Positions 1 to 12,948 of a stretch of 64,000 nt of DNA are shown piece by piece; within the stretch, counting starts at the first letter, position 1, and every line of letters begins with the position of its first letter. The notes under the pieces are model-generated. The model made no database searches. It saw only the letters and a program-made list of their open reading frames with translations, and had not been told where the DNA came from. The DNA comes from Glandiceps talaboti. Its lineage: Eukaryota > Hemichordata > Enteropneusta > Spengelidae. The stretch covers positions 14,834,598-14,898,597 of the forward strand of contig NC_135560.1 of NCBI RefSeq assembly GCF_964340395.1. Reading direction: 5' to 3'. Made by a program: the position numbers and the translations under genes.

Positions 1-3000
1 ACTCACACACTTTAATTTGCTTTTGACGGTTTCAGGGATATTTTAAGTCGCTGTCTGTAACTCGTGGTATTTCCACCCACTCGAGTCATCCCTCACAAAT
101 TCCATCAATAAGTGGTACTGTATCAAGTATCATCGATTCCATGGACCCATGCATTTTGTATTTTCTAGACGTGGAATCTGCTGGTATGAGAGGCGCCATT
201 TTACTTTATTTTCCCAGCAACGTTTCCTGTTAGTGATAAGAGCAATTCTTGGCTTTCAAAGCAATTAGCTCTATCAAATCATAGCGGTTATCATCGCAAT
301 TACGATCCATGTTACCTGTGTAACGGAAGTTGGTTTTCATCCATTTGGTAATTTCACCGATCATTTCAAAGTATGTTACTATTTACGTACCTCGACGAAT
401 ATAAACCCTATTAAAACTGCAAATACTCGCGTAATCTGTGAAAACAGATTTACTGATGAATTTGATATTACATTTTCTAAAACGCAAAACACTCGTGTTG
501 ACAAAAACCAGAGAATCTTGTCGGGAGAGGATAGGGAAATGCACTAGCTACCTGTTCTGAAATGATGAATTGGACTCTGTGATAAACGTTACAATATATG
601 TCAAAATGCAACGGCTAGTATATACACCAACTGGCATGGGGCACGTAGGGGGTGGACTTATTTCAATTTAGCTGTCGCTCTTTTGACACGAGTAATTCAT
701 TACTGGCTGTATGCCTCTCACTGTAAATTGAAGAAAACGCTGTCGAGCTATGTGAATTACTTACATCTAAAAGTAGCATCTCGAGTTTATCTGAATGCAT
801 AAACAAACCGTGAACGTTGATTAATTTTACGATCTAGTGCAGCGTCTCTCATCCTATATTGAACGTAAATTGCCTAGGGTAATACATGGTACTTTATAGG
901 GTGAAATATTATTAATACCTTTAGTTCTCGTTCAGATTAGACGTTGTGAGTTGCACAGCAGTTTTCTACAGCCTGGTGTATTATTGTTAACATCACGATT
1001 GGCATAACGTTAATTTCATTTAACTCGTTAATGCCCCGAGTGTCCACTTGTGACGCGCTAAGGGTCAGAAATCGAAATTGACGGAACCAAAGAACTAAAA
1101 GAATCAATAGATAGCTTGTGACAAATAGTGGTCTTTGTAATTAGGTTTTCACCAGGTAATCATTGTGCGAGCTTGTAGTGTCTCTTTACAGTCTGGGTTA
1201 CCGAATATTTCTGTCCAATCTCCGTGTATATTGATACTTTATCTGCTGCACAAACTATATTCTAGAACAAAATATCCGTGCGAATATCAAACTTGTAAAA
1301 AAAAAATTCACCCAATACCCATATACTAAAGGAGACTCCAGCAATAATATGATTGTCAGATTTTGATTTAAGCCATTATGTTAAAAGGCCTTGCTGTTGA
1401 CCTATTCTATCAGATGGCCCATATCGATTATCATTTTTTTGTTGCCATAAATCATATCTCCTTACCATAATGGCGTGGAAACTAGACATGTATTGTTAGC
1501 CAGTGACGAACCTGTGTTGAATACGTTGCAATGTTGACTTATTCTTAACTCAAATGTTTGCCAAGCTGTATACGCATTTTTTTGGAGAGAAGAGAGAAAA
1601 AGCCACGCATTGGTAAAACAAATAAAGGAGAGAGAGAGGCGAGTTATTTTCAATGATACGAAGTGTGGGTTGAATCTCGAACAAAGGGAATTCCGTGGCA
1701 TACGGCGGCGCAGCATGTAATTGTGTATACCTTTTAAACTGATTTACAACGAAGAAGCTTTATTTAAAGGGATCGCGGAAAAAAAGTCCACGAACGTCGA
1801 AAAGACTTTACGCAGTGATATTTCAAGTATTTAAGACAGACTATAAAGCGTTCTTTCCACACTTAATTGAATGAACACGTATGTCTGATTTCTGGCACTC
1901 TGACGCCCAAGCTGCCACAACCGTATTCAACTCACCAGGTACATTGCGTGTAAAAGACATGTCTACTTCGGTCACATGTGTAAGTCGAACAAAGTGTAAG
2001 AGTGAGTAACTGCTTAGAATAAATCAGTATGATATCACTGTCTGCTACCAGACCCTGAACGAGTGCTCAGAGTGTTAAGTTACCACTTCACTCAGTTCAT
2101 TTCAGTGTAAGTTTATTTATGCGCAAATTTGTAAAGGTTGATATTTCTATGTTAATTTCACCGACCTCAATTCACCTAGATCAACATATATGCAAATTAT
2201 AATTTTAAAAGGTGTGTATTTCTCCACGTTGTCAAGGATACTGGAATTGTTGATCAGAAAACGTTGTTGTCAGGGATATTGTTTCAATATCAGTAGATGG
2301 TTTACTTTGCATTGTGTTCGATATGGATAATACGTTATGCAAATTGTTTTAGTGATGTAGCTTTGGAAACCTATTTCCTGGCAGGGATTGTCAATAGAAC
2401 TAATGTTTAAGTATAATTTTGAACATTGCCATTATTCTACTACTAATCAATAATCTCAGGATTACACATTTCAAACACTAAATTCAATTATTCCATACCA
2501 ATTTCATTAGTAAACCATTTGCACTCAATAGATGTTTCGATTTTTATTCACGTTCCCATTAATGTTCAATACTACCCTTTCTCTGTGGTGAAAGAAATCC
2601 AACGCTATTAATATCTATTATGGTGGCCCAATTTGCTTCTCTATTGTAGGAAGCCCTTGTCGAAATACACAGTCTTGTTGTATTTGCTTTTATATTGTGA
2701 CTTAGCACGGTGACAGTGATTCTGCATAATGAAGATGTCGATTTTTCGATTCGACTATTTTTCTTTTGTTTTTGATGTGTAGGAGATATCGAACTATTTG
2801 CATAATACATTTTGTACATATTGAAATTTACAAATGGTAATTATTTTAATCCTGTAATAAAGCTATATTGTTATTTGATTGTGATTGCAGTTAACAATTC
2901 TAGAGTACACATTATATTATACATTATAATTAATATACTAGACCATTAAACGCAAGAGAATGCAAGGCCTTCCTTATATACTTGTGCATTCTATATGATA

Positions 3001-3154
3001 GTTCATGACCCTTCAACTTTTGTTTATCTTAAAAACTTCTTTCAGTGACTCTACTTGCATGTAATAATAAATCGAGCTATATATACGGCCCTTGACTATA
3101 CAATAAAGATAACTATGTTAATGCTGATATGTTTCTTTCATTTATTTTTTATTT

Positions 3155-3258
3155 CCTTCGTACAGTGTCGTTTTTTTTATTTTGTCATTCCCTGTCACAG
3201 CGTGACGAGGCGATCGCTCCCAAAATGACAAAATCAAACGACACTATACGAAGAAAGG
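3155..3258. repeat. Imperfect inverted repeat (foldback hairpin of about 104 bp)
   Basis: The arm at 3155-3189 (starting CCTTCGTACAGTGTCG) is the imperfect reverse complement of the arm at 3224-3258 (ending CACTATACGAAGAAAGG). They are separated by a 34-bp loop that itself contains GTCAC-AGC-GTGAC. About 30 positions pair once small gaps are allowed. The form fits a very small MITE-like element or a cruciform-prone hairpin. No target-site duplication is visible. The open frame of about 100 codons crossing it is incidental. Confidence 0.55.
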
Positions 3259-4554
3259 AAGCAGAATTATATAATGACCTAGTTGTATTTCAAACTGAGA
3301 TTTTAATCGGATTGAGCCCTTGTGTATTTGATGCTAGAATAATTGCACTTGTAGTTAGCTCTGAATACCTCGGTCTGAATAGTAATTGCAACTTGCATAT
3401 ACAACACTATTGTAATGTTATTTTCTTGACGGGAGAAGGTGGGGCGAGGGGGAGGTAAATTCATTCACACAACTACAAAACCTCGAAAAGATTTGGCACT
3501 TTTGATATATTCCACCATGGAAAAAACCGCTACATTTGCGACTACCAGGGCTCTAAAAATACATACGTTATTTTAAGCCATGCAATAAATGTCAGCTCCA
3601 AGTTCAAGTTTTGTTAGGTTCTCACGGGGTGGGCCCAAGGGACAAATGGAAATGAGATACCAGCCTGCGTGCAAAAAAGGATTTCTCGAATAATACATAT
3701 TATTCTCCTGATTGAAACTCAAATACCGGTGATATTCTCGAACCATAATTAATAATACTTTAATTCCACTAGATTAAAAAATTAAAACTGTTACAACTGA
3801 AACTAAAATATGAGTAAAGAACAAAATACATTTGAGCAGATGTGGAAATAAGGATAAAAAAATAGTTGACAAAACAACTAATCGAGTCTGACCCAATTAC
3901 TCAATCGCGTTTCACACAAGGAAAGAAAATTATACAATATGCACAAATTTACTGCAAGAAAAACTTGCAAATGATAATGTAATAATGGCCAAGATACTGA
4001 GCTTATAATGGGTGATGATAAATAATATTAAAAGATATTAACAAAAAGATTTAAATAGTTTTTTATTTGAGTTCACGTTTCACCACTGTTTTGAAATATT
4101 GCATATGGAGCCATGTCCCCCCCCCCCGATGAATTAAGCTCTTTTTCTCACCAACTCTACCAGTTCAAAACTTGATTTGCCACATTGATATCACTCAGAA
4201 ATAACAAAAAAAGGCGACAAATTTGATACAGAACGCTTTGAAGTGAACTATGATTACAATGTTTATGTACTGTTAAAACAAATACGGTCTGCCAAGGTGA
4301 CAATATTGAAACCTCATTTCTGTCTTAACACTGAACATATTGAGTATTGCAAAGTTAAATCAAAATGGACTTTGACAATACAAGGAAATGCCATCCAGAG
4401 ACGGATATTAAGCCACGTCCAATTATAGTGATAGATAGCAGTAAAGTGTTTAATGCTTAGAAGCGGACAAGGGGCTTTATCTGTGATGACCTCTCAGAAA
4501 AAAAGTTAGGGTTATTCGAATCTTTGATGTCGCTTATCAAGCGAGCAATCTACC

Positions 4555-4621
4555 ATGAGATGGTGTAACTACTACATCAGGAGTATATTGTACTTTAGCA
4601 GATTAATATGTATCCTTCTTG
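4555..4621 (+). CDS. Weak candidate signal-peptide exon for the nAChR gene
   Basis: An ATG opens a frame with a basic and aromatic start followed by a hydrophobic stretch (SRLICILL). It can end in phase 1 at G|GTACAT, which is the phase that the acceptor at 8455 requires; the joined codon would be GTC. That would place a 22-residue leader in front of the SSGADVEKR start of the mature chain. The donor is poor because positions +4 to +6 do not match GTRAGT, and the frame also reads on past it. The assignment rests only on phase and hydrophobicity. The true first exon may be elsewhere or outside the window. Confidence 0.18.
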
Positions 4622-6676
4622 GTACATGCTTATTCACTCTTCCTAATTGCAAGGCTGACTATCTAACGTCTGCTCTGACCACTAGGTGGGATGTCGGTGA
4701 CAATAAACGGATTAAAATGTCATCTTTGAGTACTGATCCAGTAATTCGTCACAGGTTACACAATAATTCTATTTGACTTCACTTTGTTGCGCTGATTACC
4801 TTGCGTTTCTTTATTTATCGTTTTTGAGCTAGTTGACACAGTGCCAGCTTAAATCGTCCTGGCGCGTGATGATGTACATAAAGTACCTTTATAGAGTCAA
4901 GAGAGGGAATACCTCGGTTACAGAATAGTTGCGATATGTTTACTGCACCACTCTAAGATGCCACCCAGGTTCGATAATTTCCCTTCCTCCAGTATTCAGA
5001 ATGTTTTCAAGTCGTTTGTTCCACCACAATACCCCGCATATTTTTATAATTGTTCTTTTCTCTCCGCGTTGGTTTTCGAAAACGGCCACTCTCAGTGGAT
5101 ATGAACGAAGTGTAACGTTTGTCTTTGCATAGCAGGAGATTAGCTTTGATTGTTTCGAAGGCTGGAACTTCGATTGTTTTATAGATACGCCCGTTTTGTG
5201 CTTATTGGACCGATGAATGTTTGGGTCTTTCTCAGCAGGTTCATTCAACTTAGTTGATTACACCGTAACAATTGAAGTACAGTTACATTGTCTCTATTTC
5301 AAAAATCAATGACCGCTTTGCATGAGATTCAAAGCGAAGAAAGGACGTTCAAGTGCCATTAGTATACAATTCAATCAATTCGGCTATATTGCATCTTTCC
5401 ATCTCCTACAACTTTTACAGCCATGTCAATTTTAGTTAAATTTACCAGCATCATCACACGATCCCAATTACTGAAAACAAAAATATCTTGAGACTCGTAG
5501 CAAGTTGTTTTTGAAACGCGTTTTGTTGTCTATGTCTTCGTGTATGGTTCAATCGATACGTTCCACCTGCTTAATTCTTGACAAACAAGTTGAGACGTTG
5601 TATAACTGTTACCATGACATGTATATATTGCAGTTGAAATGATCACACACACACACACACACTTGAACAATGGTACTGGATTACTTTCTTTCTTCATGAG
5701 GTGACATTTTTGGTAGAATGCGCCTGGGGATCAATATTCCTCAGTTAAAGCAAAATCTTAAAATCCCCAATTTTTGCCGCATGAAAGCTTCTTCTCGGTC
5801 TTTTTAAAATAATAAAAAAAGAATAGGGACTCGCTGTCTTATCTTGTTTTCAAGGAATCAACGATCTTTTATTTTCCCCGTTATAAAAGTTAATACAGTA
5901 TTCGACGGCCATATTGAATTCAAAAATAGCTTAATTTTGACATCATTTTGACCCCTTTTTCAAAAAAAATTGTAAGGTGACCCTGGCTTTTCTTCTTCTT
6001 CTTGCTTTGAACATAGAATGAGTTCGAGTTGTCTCGAACAAATTGCCAGCAAATTGTGAAGATTTTTATTTGGGAGTCGCATACAACATTAAATACACTT
6101 ATTCTCTTCATGAAGTATTGGACATATGTTGGTACAATTTTATAATTTGTCCCGTAAATAAGGCTTGTACGACCATAAACAGCGTATGTTGCGACACGAT
6201 AACGTATTACAAATTCCTTCAAAATTTCATTATGTTCGTAATTTATAATAAACTATACTGATATAGTTGAGTGACATTTCTACCAGAGCTTCTGAAAGAG
6301 TCCTTCACTGAGGTGAGTAGTAACAGAAATCGAAACCGTTTCGATATGAAACTACGCGAAAGAGTTGTTGCATATTATACCATGGTCACTGTTATCGGAC
6401 TCAGTGATTTAAAAAAAGGTAGTCAAACCATAGACCCTTGTAGGGTGTATGGTCAAACATACACAATTTTACATTTAATTTGAATTTGCTCTAACATGAA
6501 GGCGTTTGTAAATTGGTTTTGATGGGTGATATACGTCCTTAAATAATCTTCAACTTATATAACTAAACAATCCATATAATAATCGTACACTGTACATGTA
6601 ATTATCGTAGCAAGACTCGGTCTTAGGCATTTAGGCACAGAGGAAAGTGTTTTTGTGTGTCGTGTATGAAATGTGT

Positions 6677-6939
6677 CTGACTGTCTGTCTGTCTGTCTGT
6701 CTGTGTCTGTTTTTGTATGTATGTATGTATGTATGTATGTATGTATGTATGTATGTATGTATGTATGTATGTATGTATGTATGTATGTATGTACGTACGT
6801 ACGTACGTACGTATGTATGTATGTATGTATGTATGTATGTATGTATGTATGTATGTATTTATTATGTTTGTCTGTCTGTCTGTCGGTCTGTCTGTCTGTC
6901 TGTCTGTCTGTATGTATGTATGTCTGACTCTCTCTCTCC

Positions 6940-7020
<81 letters not shown>
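6677..7020. repeat. Compound microsatellite: (CTGT)n-(ATGT)n-(ACGT)n-(ATGT)n-(CTGT)n-(CT)n
   Basis: About 340 bp of nested tetranucleotide repeats. A (CTGT)n run passes into (ATGT)n, a short (ACGT)n island at 6792-6812, (ATGT)n again, (CTGT)n again, then almost pure (CT)n at 6926-7020. All phases are open frames because no stop arises in the repeat, so the frames on both strands here are artefacts. Confidence 0.97.
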
Positions 7021-7683
7021 ATCGATCATATTACAGCTTTATTTGTTAACTACTATAGACTATGTTGGCCTACTTCTCAGACAAAGATATTTCTTCTTAT
7101 CCCTATTTCCGACCTTCAACCAACTTCTTTACCACCCAAACTGTGGTGTTAGATGAACAATGTTTACGTCATATAGACCGTGTTTGGCGATCTTAATCCA
7201 GCTAATGGTCTTAAACTGCGGCAATCATTTCAATGTATCAACCGCCCTGGCTTTATCGATGTCTTCATATAAGTTTCATCGTATATATCATATACATTTT
7301 ATGATCCAGGAGAGCTTTTCTCAGGAAATTGATATTAAGTGTAGTGATAACTTCTAAAAGTTGAATGAACTTAGATCACCTCATCACAGTCATTAAAGTA
7401 ATGTCCTATATATACATACATACCATAAATATTTTAATTAAAAAATTGGAAGTTTGTCACAGTATGTTTTGTTTGTTGAGGCATATACCAAACCTTTCTT
7501 CAATGATATTTTACAAGTACTGAAACTGTTTGGTAAAGACTAAAGTTTGTATTTATGAGTTTTGTCCACGGCATTTCACCTACACAACCGTGATTCGTGA
7601 CTTCAGAATTGACACGATTCAAACACATATTCAAGGAATATACCACCTGACAATATAAGTTACTATTGAAAGTTCGGGTTGAT

Positions 7684-7761
7684 TCTCTTTGTTAATGTAT
7701 ATTGAGTAAAACTTGCATCTCTTCTCTTTGTTAATGTTTATTGAGTAAGACTTGCCAAGAG
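7684..7761. repeat. Tandem dimer, 39-bp period
   Basis: CTCTTTGTTAATGT, then A/TTATTGAGTAA, then A/GACTTGC occurs twice with a 39-bp period (starts at 7685 and 7724) and only a few mismatches. It is a local duplication just before the pentanucleotide tract. Confidence 0.75.
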
Positions 7762-7781
7762 ATGCTAACCTTATGCATTAT

Positions 7782-7980
7782 GTTTAGTTTAGTTTATCAG
7801 TTCAGTTTAGTTTGGTTTGGTTTGATTTGATTAAGGTTGATTTGGTTTGGTCTAGTTTGGTTTGATTTAGGTTGATATGGTTTGTTTTGGTCTAATTCTG
7901 TTCTATTCTATTCTGTTCTGTTCTGTTCCGTTCCGTTCTGTTCTGTTCTGTTCTACTCTATTCTAGTCTACTCTATCTAG
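7782..7980. repeat. Degenerate pentanucleotide repeat (TTTAG/TTTGG to TTCTG/TTCTA)
   Basis: A graded pentamer array. Units read TTTAG, then TTTGG and TTTGA, then TTCTG, TTCCG, TTCTA and CTCTA. It ends about 475 bp before the first recognised nAChR exon. Confidence 0.85.
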
Positions 7981-8454
7981 TCAAGCGTATTTATGCCTTT
8001 ATTGAACTTGTATTGATGACTTACATGATGCGATCAGGGGGTGATAAAATAACATCATAAAAATTGTCAAGCCAAAGAAGTTGTGGTAGATAGGATTTCA
8101 TCACAACATGTTTTCTTATAAACCCTTTCAGGACTGAACATATGTCAAGCAGTTGGGCTTCTATAAAAGATTTCAAAGGCTGAAATAAGTCTGACTGGAC
8201 TTTTTGATAGCAATAATCAATATAAGACTTAGCGCACTATATGCCGAAATAAGCCTGATTCATTTCTTTTCAAGCTTATTGAACAAGACTAACATTATTG
8301 AAAATAGTGCGTTTGCTGTTAGAATCACTTGTCATATGCATATCACTATTAAAATCAGCAAATTTCATTATCGAATTATTTATCGACTTTTAAATGATCA
8401 TGTGAGAAAGATTATTCTCTCTAATTTGTCTTCTCTCTGACTCTTTCTTTCTAG

Positions 8455-8594
8455 TCTCATCTGGAGCAGACGTAGAGAAGCGACTTTTCGAAAAATTATT
8501 TGCTGGCTACAACAGGCTCATCCGCCCAGTAGTGAATGCCACACAAAAACTGACCGTTGGGCTTGGCTTGACTATATCACAGTTAATCAACGTG
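8455..8594 (+). CDS. nAChR subunit gene, exon encoding the N-terminal helix (first recognised exon)
   Basis: This is the first recognised exon of a nicotinic acetylcholine receptor subunit, a pentameric ligand-gated cation channel of the plasma membrane. The acceptor is TTTCTTTCTAG|TC and the donor is GTG|GTAAGT. It enters in phase 1 (two leftover bases, TC) and leaves in phase 0, coding 46 full residues. The translation begins SSGADVEKRLFEKLF and continues through YNRLIRPV, the conserved N-terminal helix and following turn of nAChRs, then NATQ (an N-glycosylation sequon), LTVGLGLTISQLINV. A signal-peptide exon ending in phase 1 must precede it. Together the five exons give about 491 residues without the leader, normal for this family. 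Loop C, in the large exon, lacks the adjacent cysteine pair, so this is a non-alpha subunit. I give no gene symbol because the orthology is unclear. Confidence 0.93.
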
Positions 8595-9036
8595 GTAAGT
8601 TTAGAGGCAAAAAATACCCGCAACGATAATTGTATCATGTCATCTTGATGGCGCAAAGGTTATTGCGTATGCAGTCTCTTAAAAAAAAGTAGCAGAATCT
8701 CCCAAAAAAATATCATCACTAATCCCGATGTATGAACCATCTGGAGTCATCATTTGTTCAACGTCCATTACAAGTTTACAATTAAATTCATGAATTTCTT
8801 TTATGATTACCCATAAAACACGATCTCCGGTTTCGACACTTTTACATTAAACTTAAAACACCAGCACTTGTGTAGAAAGACAATCGCGATAATTGGAACA
8901 CTTTCACGTTGATTCATGAGTTATAGACGACCGTCTTTTCGTATATATACAGGATTCATCGCTTTCCCATCGTCGTTCCAAGATACGTTGCACCTTCATA
9001 GAATTCAATCTTCAATCTAAACCAGTCCTTAAGGAC

Positions 9037-9438
9037 GAGATCAATAGTTCAGTGTAGGATGAAAAACTAAATTCTTTTATTGGGGTGAGGTGGGGGTGGG
9101 GGTGGGGTGGGGTAGGTGAGGTTCAGCCAGTTTAGTTCTAATACTACAAAAACGATTTATTTTGTTGGCTCTGTTTTGTACCACTAAACAATACAAATAT
9201 TTCTAAAACATGTAAAATTGAGAAATGGAAGAATTCGCTTTAGTAAATGTACTGCATTAAAATAAAGTAAATTGTTAACAAAAGTTGTTACTCACTACAT
9301 TCTAGCATTATATACAAAGCACTACATACTACTACATACTGATTTGAAATTGATTGTGCTGTCTGACACATTTTCAATTTTGGTCTATTTAGTTGTGGGG
9401 GGGGGGTGTGAGGCCTAACTGAAAGAATTTAGTTTCTC
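9037..9438. mobile_element. Interspersed repeat copy A (unclassified, possibly MITE-like)
   Basis: This stretch is clearly similar, in the same orientation, to 60251-60572. Shared blocks in order are GAGATCAATAGTTCA, a G-rich run, CTACAAAAACGATTT, TCTGTTTTGTA, GAGAAATGGAAGAATTC, CTCACTACATTCT, CACTACATACT, ACATACTGATTT and TTGTGCTGTCTGA. This copy also has candidate terminal inverted repeats. GAAAAACTAAATTCTTTT (9061-9078) is the near-exact reverse complement of GAAAGAATTTAGTTTCTC (9421-9438). No coding capacity and no clear target-site duplication were seen. The class is unknown. Confidence 0.7.
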
Positions 9439-10310
9439 CCCTTACGTCCTTGTGATAAAATACTGTCTAGACAACTAGCGAAGAAAACTAGGATATTGTC
9501 TAAACCTTAATGCACGACCGTATACATGTAAGAATCAGTCTTCAGAATAATCTCCAGGATTTATCAAATTCTCATTGCCCATTAGTGATTTACGTAATGC
9601 AATATATCAAACTAATCCCATCAAAGGCGTTCTTGCCATCCCAAAGTAAACCACTCTACCGTCTCAATATTACCATATGCTGTCATTATACTGGTAATAT
9701 TCTAACAATCCTTCAAATCATGATTTTTTCTCTCTCCATATTTTATCTTTAGTAAGCTACTCTCAACTATTTTTGACGAACGAAGTTTCAATAAGACAGG
9801 GAAGCGTGAAAAGTGAAATTGATAGTTATTAAATATTTTTGTCCACTTTGAAGCCAAAGACTTGTGCTTCACTTCGATGTAATCTGAGATGTATCGATAT
9901 AACTGACAATTCGACATATAATAGAAGGGACATTTATGTTTGCAGTCTGACCTTGACGAGAAAACCTAGGGTCAAATACATATGCTATTCAACGTCAAGT
10001 GCACAATCATTTGGAGTTCATCGACCCAAACACATAAACTTGTTATTGATGACGGAAATGATCAACACAGTTTTAGGGGTCATTTATACAACTCTTAACG
10101 TAAACAATTTACACTCCTTGAAACTACTGACGTCATGTTTATTGGTTTTTTTTTTTTCTACAAAATTCCTACCCATGCCTTTAAATACATCATGTCATTA
10201 TTGATAATTACCATCATGTAAACATCACAACTGAATAAAAATAGTTTTAGAACGGAGATGACTCCTAGGTCAATAAAAAATACCAACATAAATTGGAACC
10301 ACGTTTACGT

Positions 10311-10374
10311 GGGATGGATGGATGGATGGATGGGTGGGTGGGTGGGTGGATGGATGGATGGATGATAGATAGAT

Positions 10375-10440
<66 letters not shown>

Positions 10441-10519
10441 GTAGGTAGGTAGATGGATGGAAGAATGGGTGGATGGATGGGTGGGTGGATAGATGGGTGG
10501 ATAGATAGATAGATAGATG

Positions 10520-10606
<87 letters not shown>

Positions 10607-10876
10607 GGATGGATGAATGGGTGGATGGATGGGTGGATGGGTAGCTAGATAGTTAGATAGATAGATGGATGGATATATAGATAGATAGATAGATAGATGG
10701 ATAGATAGACATATATATATATATAGACATATATATAGATAGGCAGACAGATGTAAGACAGACAGTTCAAGCATACCGTCATGCAAACAGTCAGGCAGGC
10801 AGACATAGTGACAGACAGACACAGAATGGACGGGCAGACAGACATACATACAGACAGACAGACAGACAGACAGACA
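10311..10876. repeat. (GGAT/GATA)n to (CAGA)n tetranucleotide array
   Basis: About 565 bp of (GGAT)n, (GGGT)n, (GATA)n and (GGTA)n variants, with short (TA)n islands, ending in (CAGA)n. The long open frames on the minus strand here (repeating Tyr-Leu-Ser-Ile) are by-products of the repeat. Confidence 0.97.
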
Positions 10877-11876
10877 AAGTGAAGTTAGACTTGCGCGTTA
10901 TAACGCTGCTATCGTTGTTGCGATGGATGGCGTTACAGACAAATATAGACCATCAAAGTCAATAGTCGAATTACGCAATTGAACAGTCACAGCGTAATAT
11001 AAGTCCTTGGCCCCTGGTCAGACGTGAGTTCTAGCAAGGGTTTAAATCATGACCCGTGATTATAACAGCAATGTGAATTTACCTAACAGCGAGATAATGT
11101 CAAAGTTGTCAAGGTGAAGTACACAGACATCTAAAAGATGGTATGGGTATTAATTAGTACTATCAGAGATACTACTATAATGAGAGTCTATTAATGTAAA
11201 ACTTCAAACCACACATATACGTATGTGCAAACTACTGTGACAGAAGTTATCTAAATAAAATATAAACCTATTAACTCTACTAAGTTTATTATACGGAAGC
11301 TGTCATGTCCGTTTCTAGTCAGTTAATTGGTCCATTAATTATACCCCAAACTGAAGGGAAGTCATAACGCACTCACAAGGATAGCGTTGATGGCATTGAG
11401 TTGTTTTCAATTAATTGCAAGCATAATCTATTAATGTCAACATTTTACTATTCATCATTTCAGAAGTGTCCTTGAGGGTACAAAATGTACTTTGTAATTT
11501 TTTTAAGAAGGCAATAATAAGTGGTATAATAAGTATGATATATCAATTTGTAAACCCACTTATGATCAATTTCATCACTGACAAGAATTTAATAACTCTA
11601 AACGTCAGAATCCTTCAAATTTAGCCTCGGACCACACAATTGCAGTTCCTGTCGTATTTCAAATTGTTTCGCTGTAAAAAAAATGTTTAATAATATGCCA
11701 TAATGGTCATATGCATAGCTTTAAGCTATATAAGCTACTGTCTAGTGTTAAGAGTTTTAACTTTCTCCCAGTCTGTACAATAGACATCCATTTGCCACGC
11801 ACTAGTATACGATATTATATGTATAAGATATACATATGTATACACACATACAGTCTATATATTATATGAAACACAC

Positions 11877-11878
<2 letters not shown>

Positions 11879-11949
<71 letters not shown>
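11879..11949. repeat. (TA)n dinucleotide tract
   Basis: About 35 uninterrupted TA units inside nAChR intron 1. Confidence 0.98.
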
Positions 11950-11952
<3 letters not shown>

Positions 11953-12655
11953 AGCGTGGCCCTTTAATGCGATATTTCCACAATCTAAAAATAAATACAA
12001 TTCTGTACAAGGTATGTTGTCACTAAATATCCCTCAAGTCGATGTAATTTCATGCTCAAAAACAGGAGATGATGTCATTTCCGATCTAAGACTTCGTCGG
12101 TAAATACCAATCTCCGGAAACACACAGTTTGGTGTTTTGTTAAGGCCGTGTGTTTTGAAGTAGGGCAAAGGCCACGCGAGAAAATTTGATTGGAATTTTG
12201 AATTATTTATGAGACGTATGAAATTTAAAAATAACGGGTCACTTGAAACATGTGGAATACTGATTTAATACATTTTGGCATTAATTAATTTAATGTTATT
12301 CTATTCCATTTTTTAAGAATCGTGAATTCTTTACTGCCACATTAACATTAAAACAAACGCATCACGAAAAATATGAAAAGTTGATTTCATTAAGTAAAAA
12401 TGATAAAATAATATTGTTAATGTGTTAATTGTATACTATCACATACAGGGAGTTTAATTTATCACCCAAACTTTACAACGGTTAATTACTACCATGTACT
12501 AAGGGGCATATCAATCATTCATTCGGGTTTTTAGTTATTCATATATTTATAAGTTGACATCGTTTGGCCCGACAAATTATGTTTCACCAGGGTACCTGGC
12601 ATATTAAAAGGATTCATAATCCTAATATAGGTAAAATGTGTTTAGACCCCACCAA

Positions 12656-12761
12656 ACACACACACACGCGCGCATACACACAGAGAGACACGCTCATCAC
12701 ACATGTACATACACACATGCATACACACATGCATACATACATACATACATACATACATACA

Positions 12762-12795
<34 letters not shown>

Positions 12796-12893
12796 CATAC
12801 GCATGCATGCATACATACATACATACATACATACATGCATACATACATACATACACACACATACATACATACATACATACATACATACATACA

Positions 12894-12925
<32 letters not shown>

Positions 12926-12948
12926 CCCCCACACACACACACACACAT
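12656..12948. repeat. (AC)n / (CATA)n / (CATG)n compound microsatellite
   Basis: About 290 bp of CATA units with scattered CATG and CACA variants, bounded by (AC)n on both sides. Every frame on both strands is open (Tyr-Ile-His-Thr or Met-Tyr-Val-Cys repeats), and none is a gene. Confidence 0.97.

Larger units (their letters stand above)
1..8454. other. Non-coding 5' stretch upstream of the first recognised nAChR exon
   Basis: No open frame here resembles a known protein. The frames present are short and typical of AT-rich non-coding DNA. The stretch should hold the missing first exon and promoter of the nAChR gene unless these lie before the window. A hairpin, microsatellites and one weak signal-exon candidate are listed separately. 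A short (AC)n run lies at about 5644-5662 and a C-run near 4119. Otherwise nothing is recognisable. Confidence 0.7.

Noticed and set aside
6286-6311. Possible 26-nt microexon between TTCTACCAG and GTGAGT
   Set aside because: The splice signals look acceptable, but there is no coding context or partner exon.
6555-7156. Overlapping long open frames on both strands over the compound microsatellite
   Set aside because: Tyr-Val-Cys-Met, Leu-Ser and Arg-Glu repeats come from tetranucleotide and dinucleotide units that contain no stop. The same applies to the arrays at 10.3, 12.7, 13.5, 23.3, 26.3, 30.6, 36.3, 37.1, 38.9, 39.6, 40.5 and 41.5 kb.
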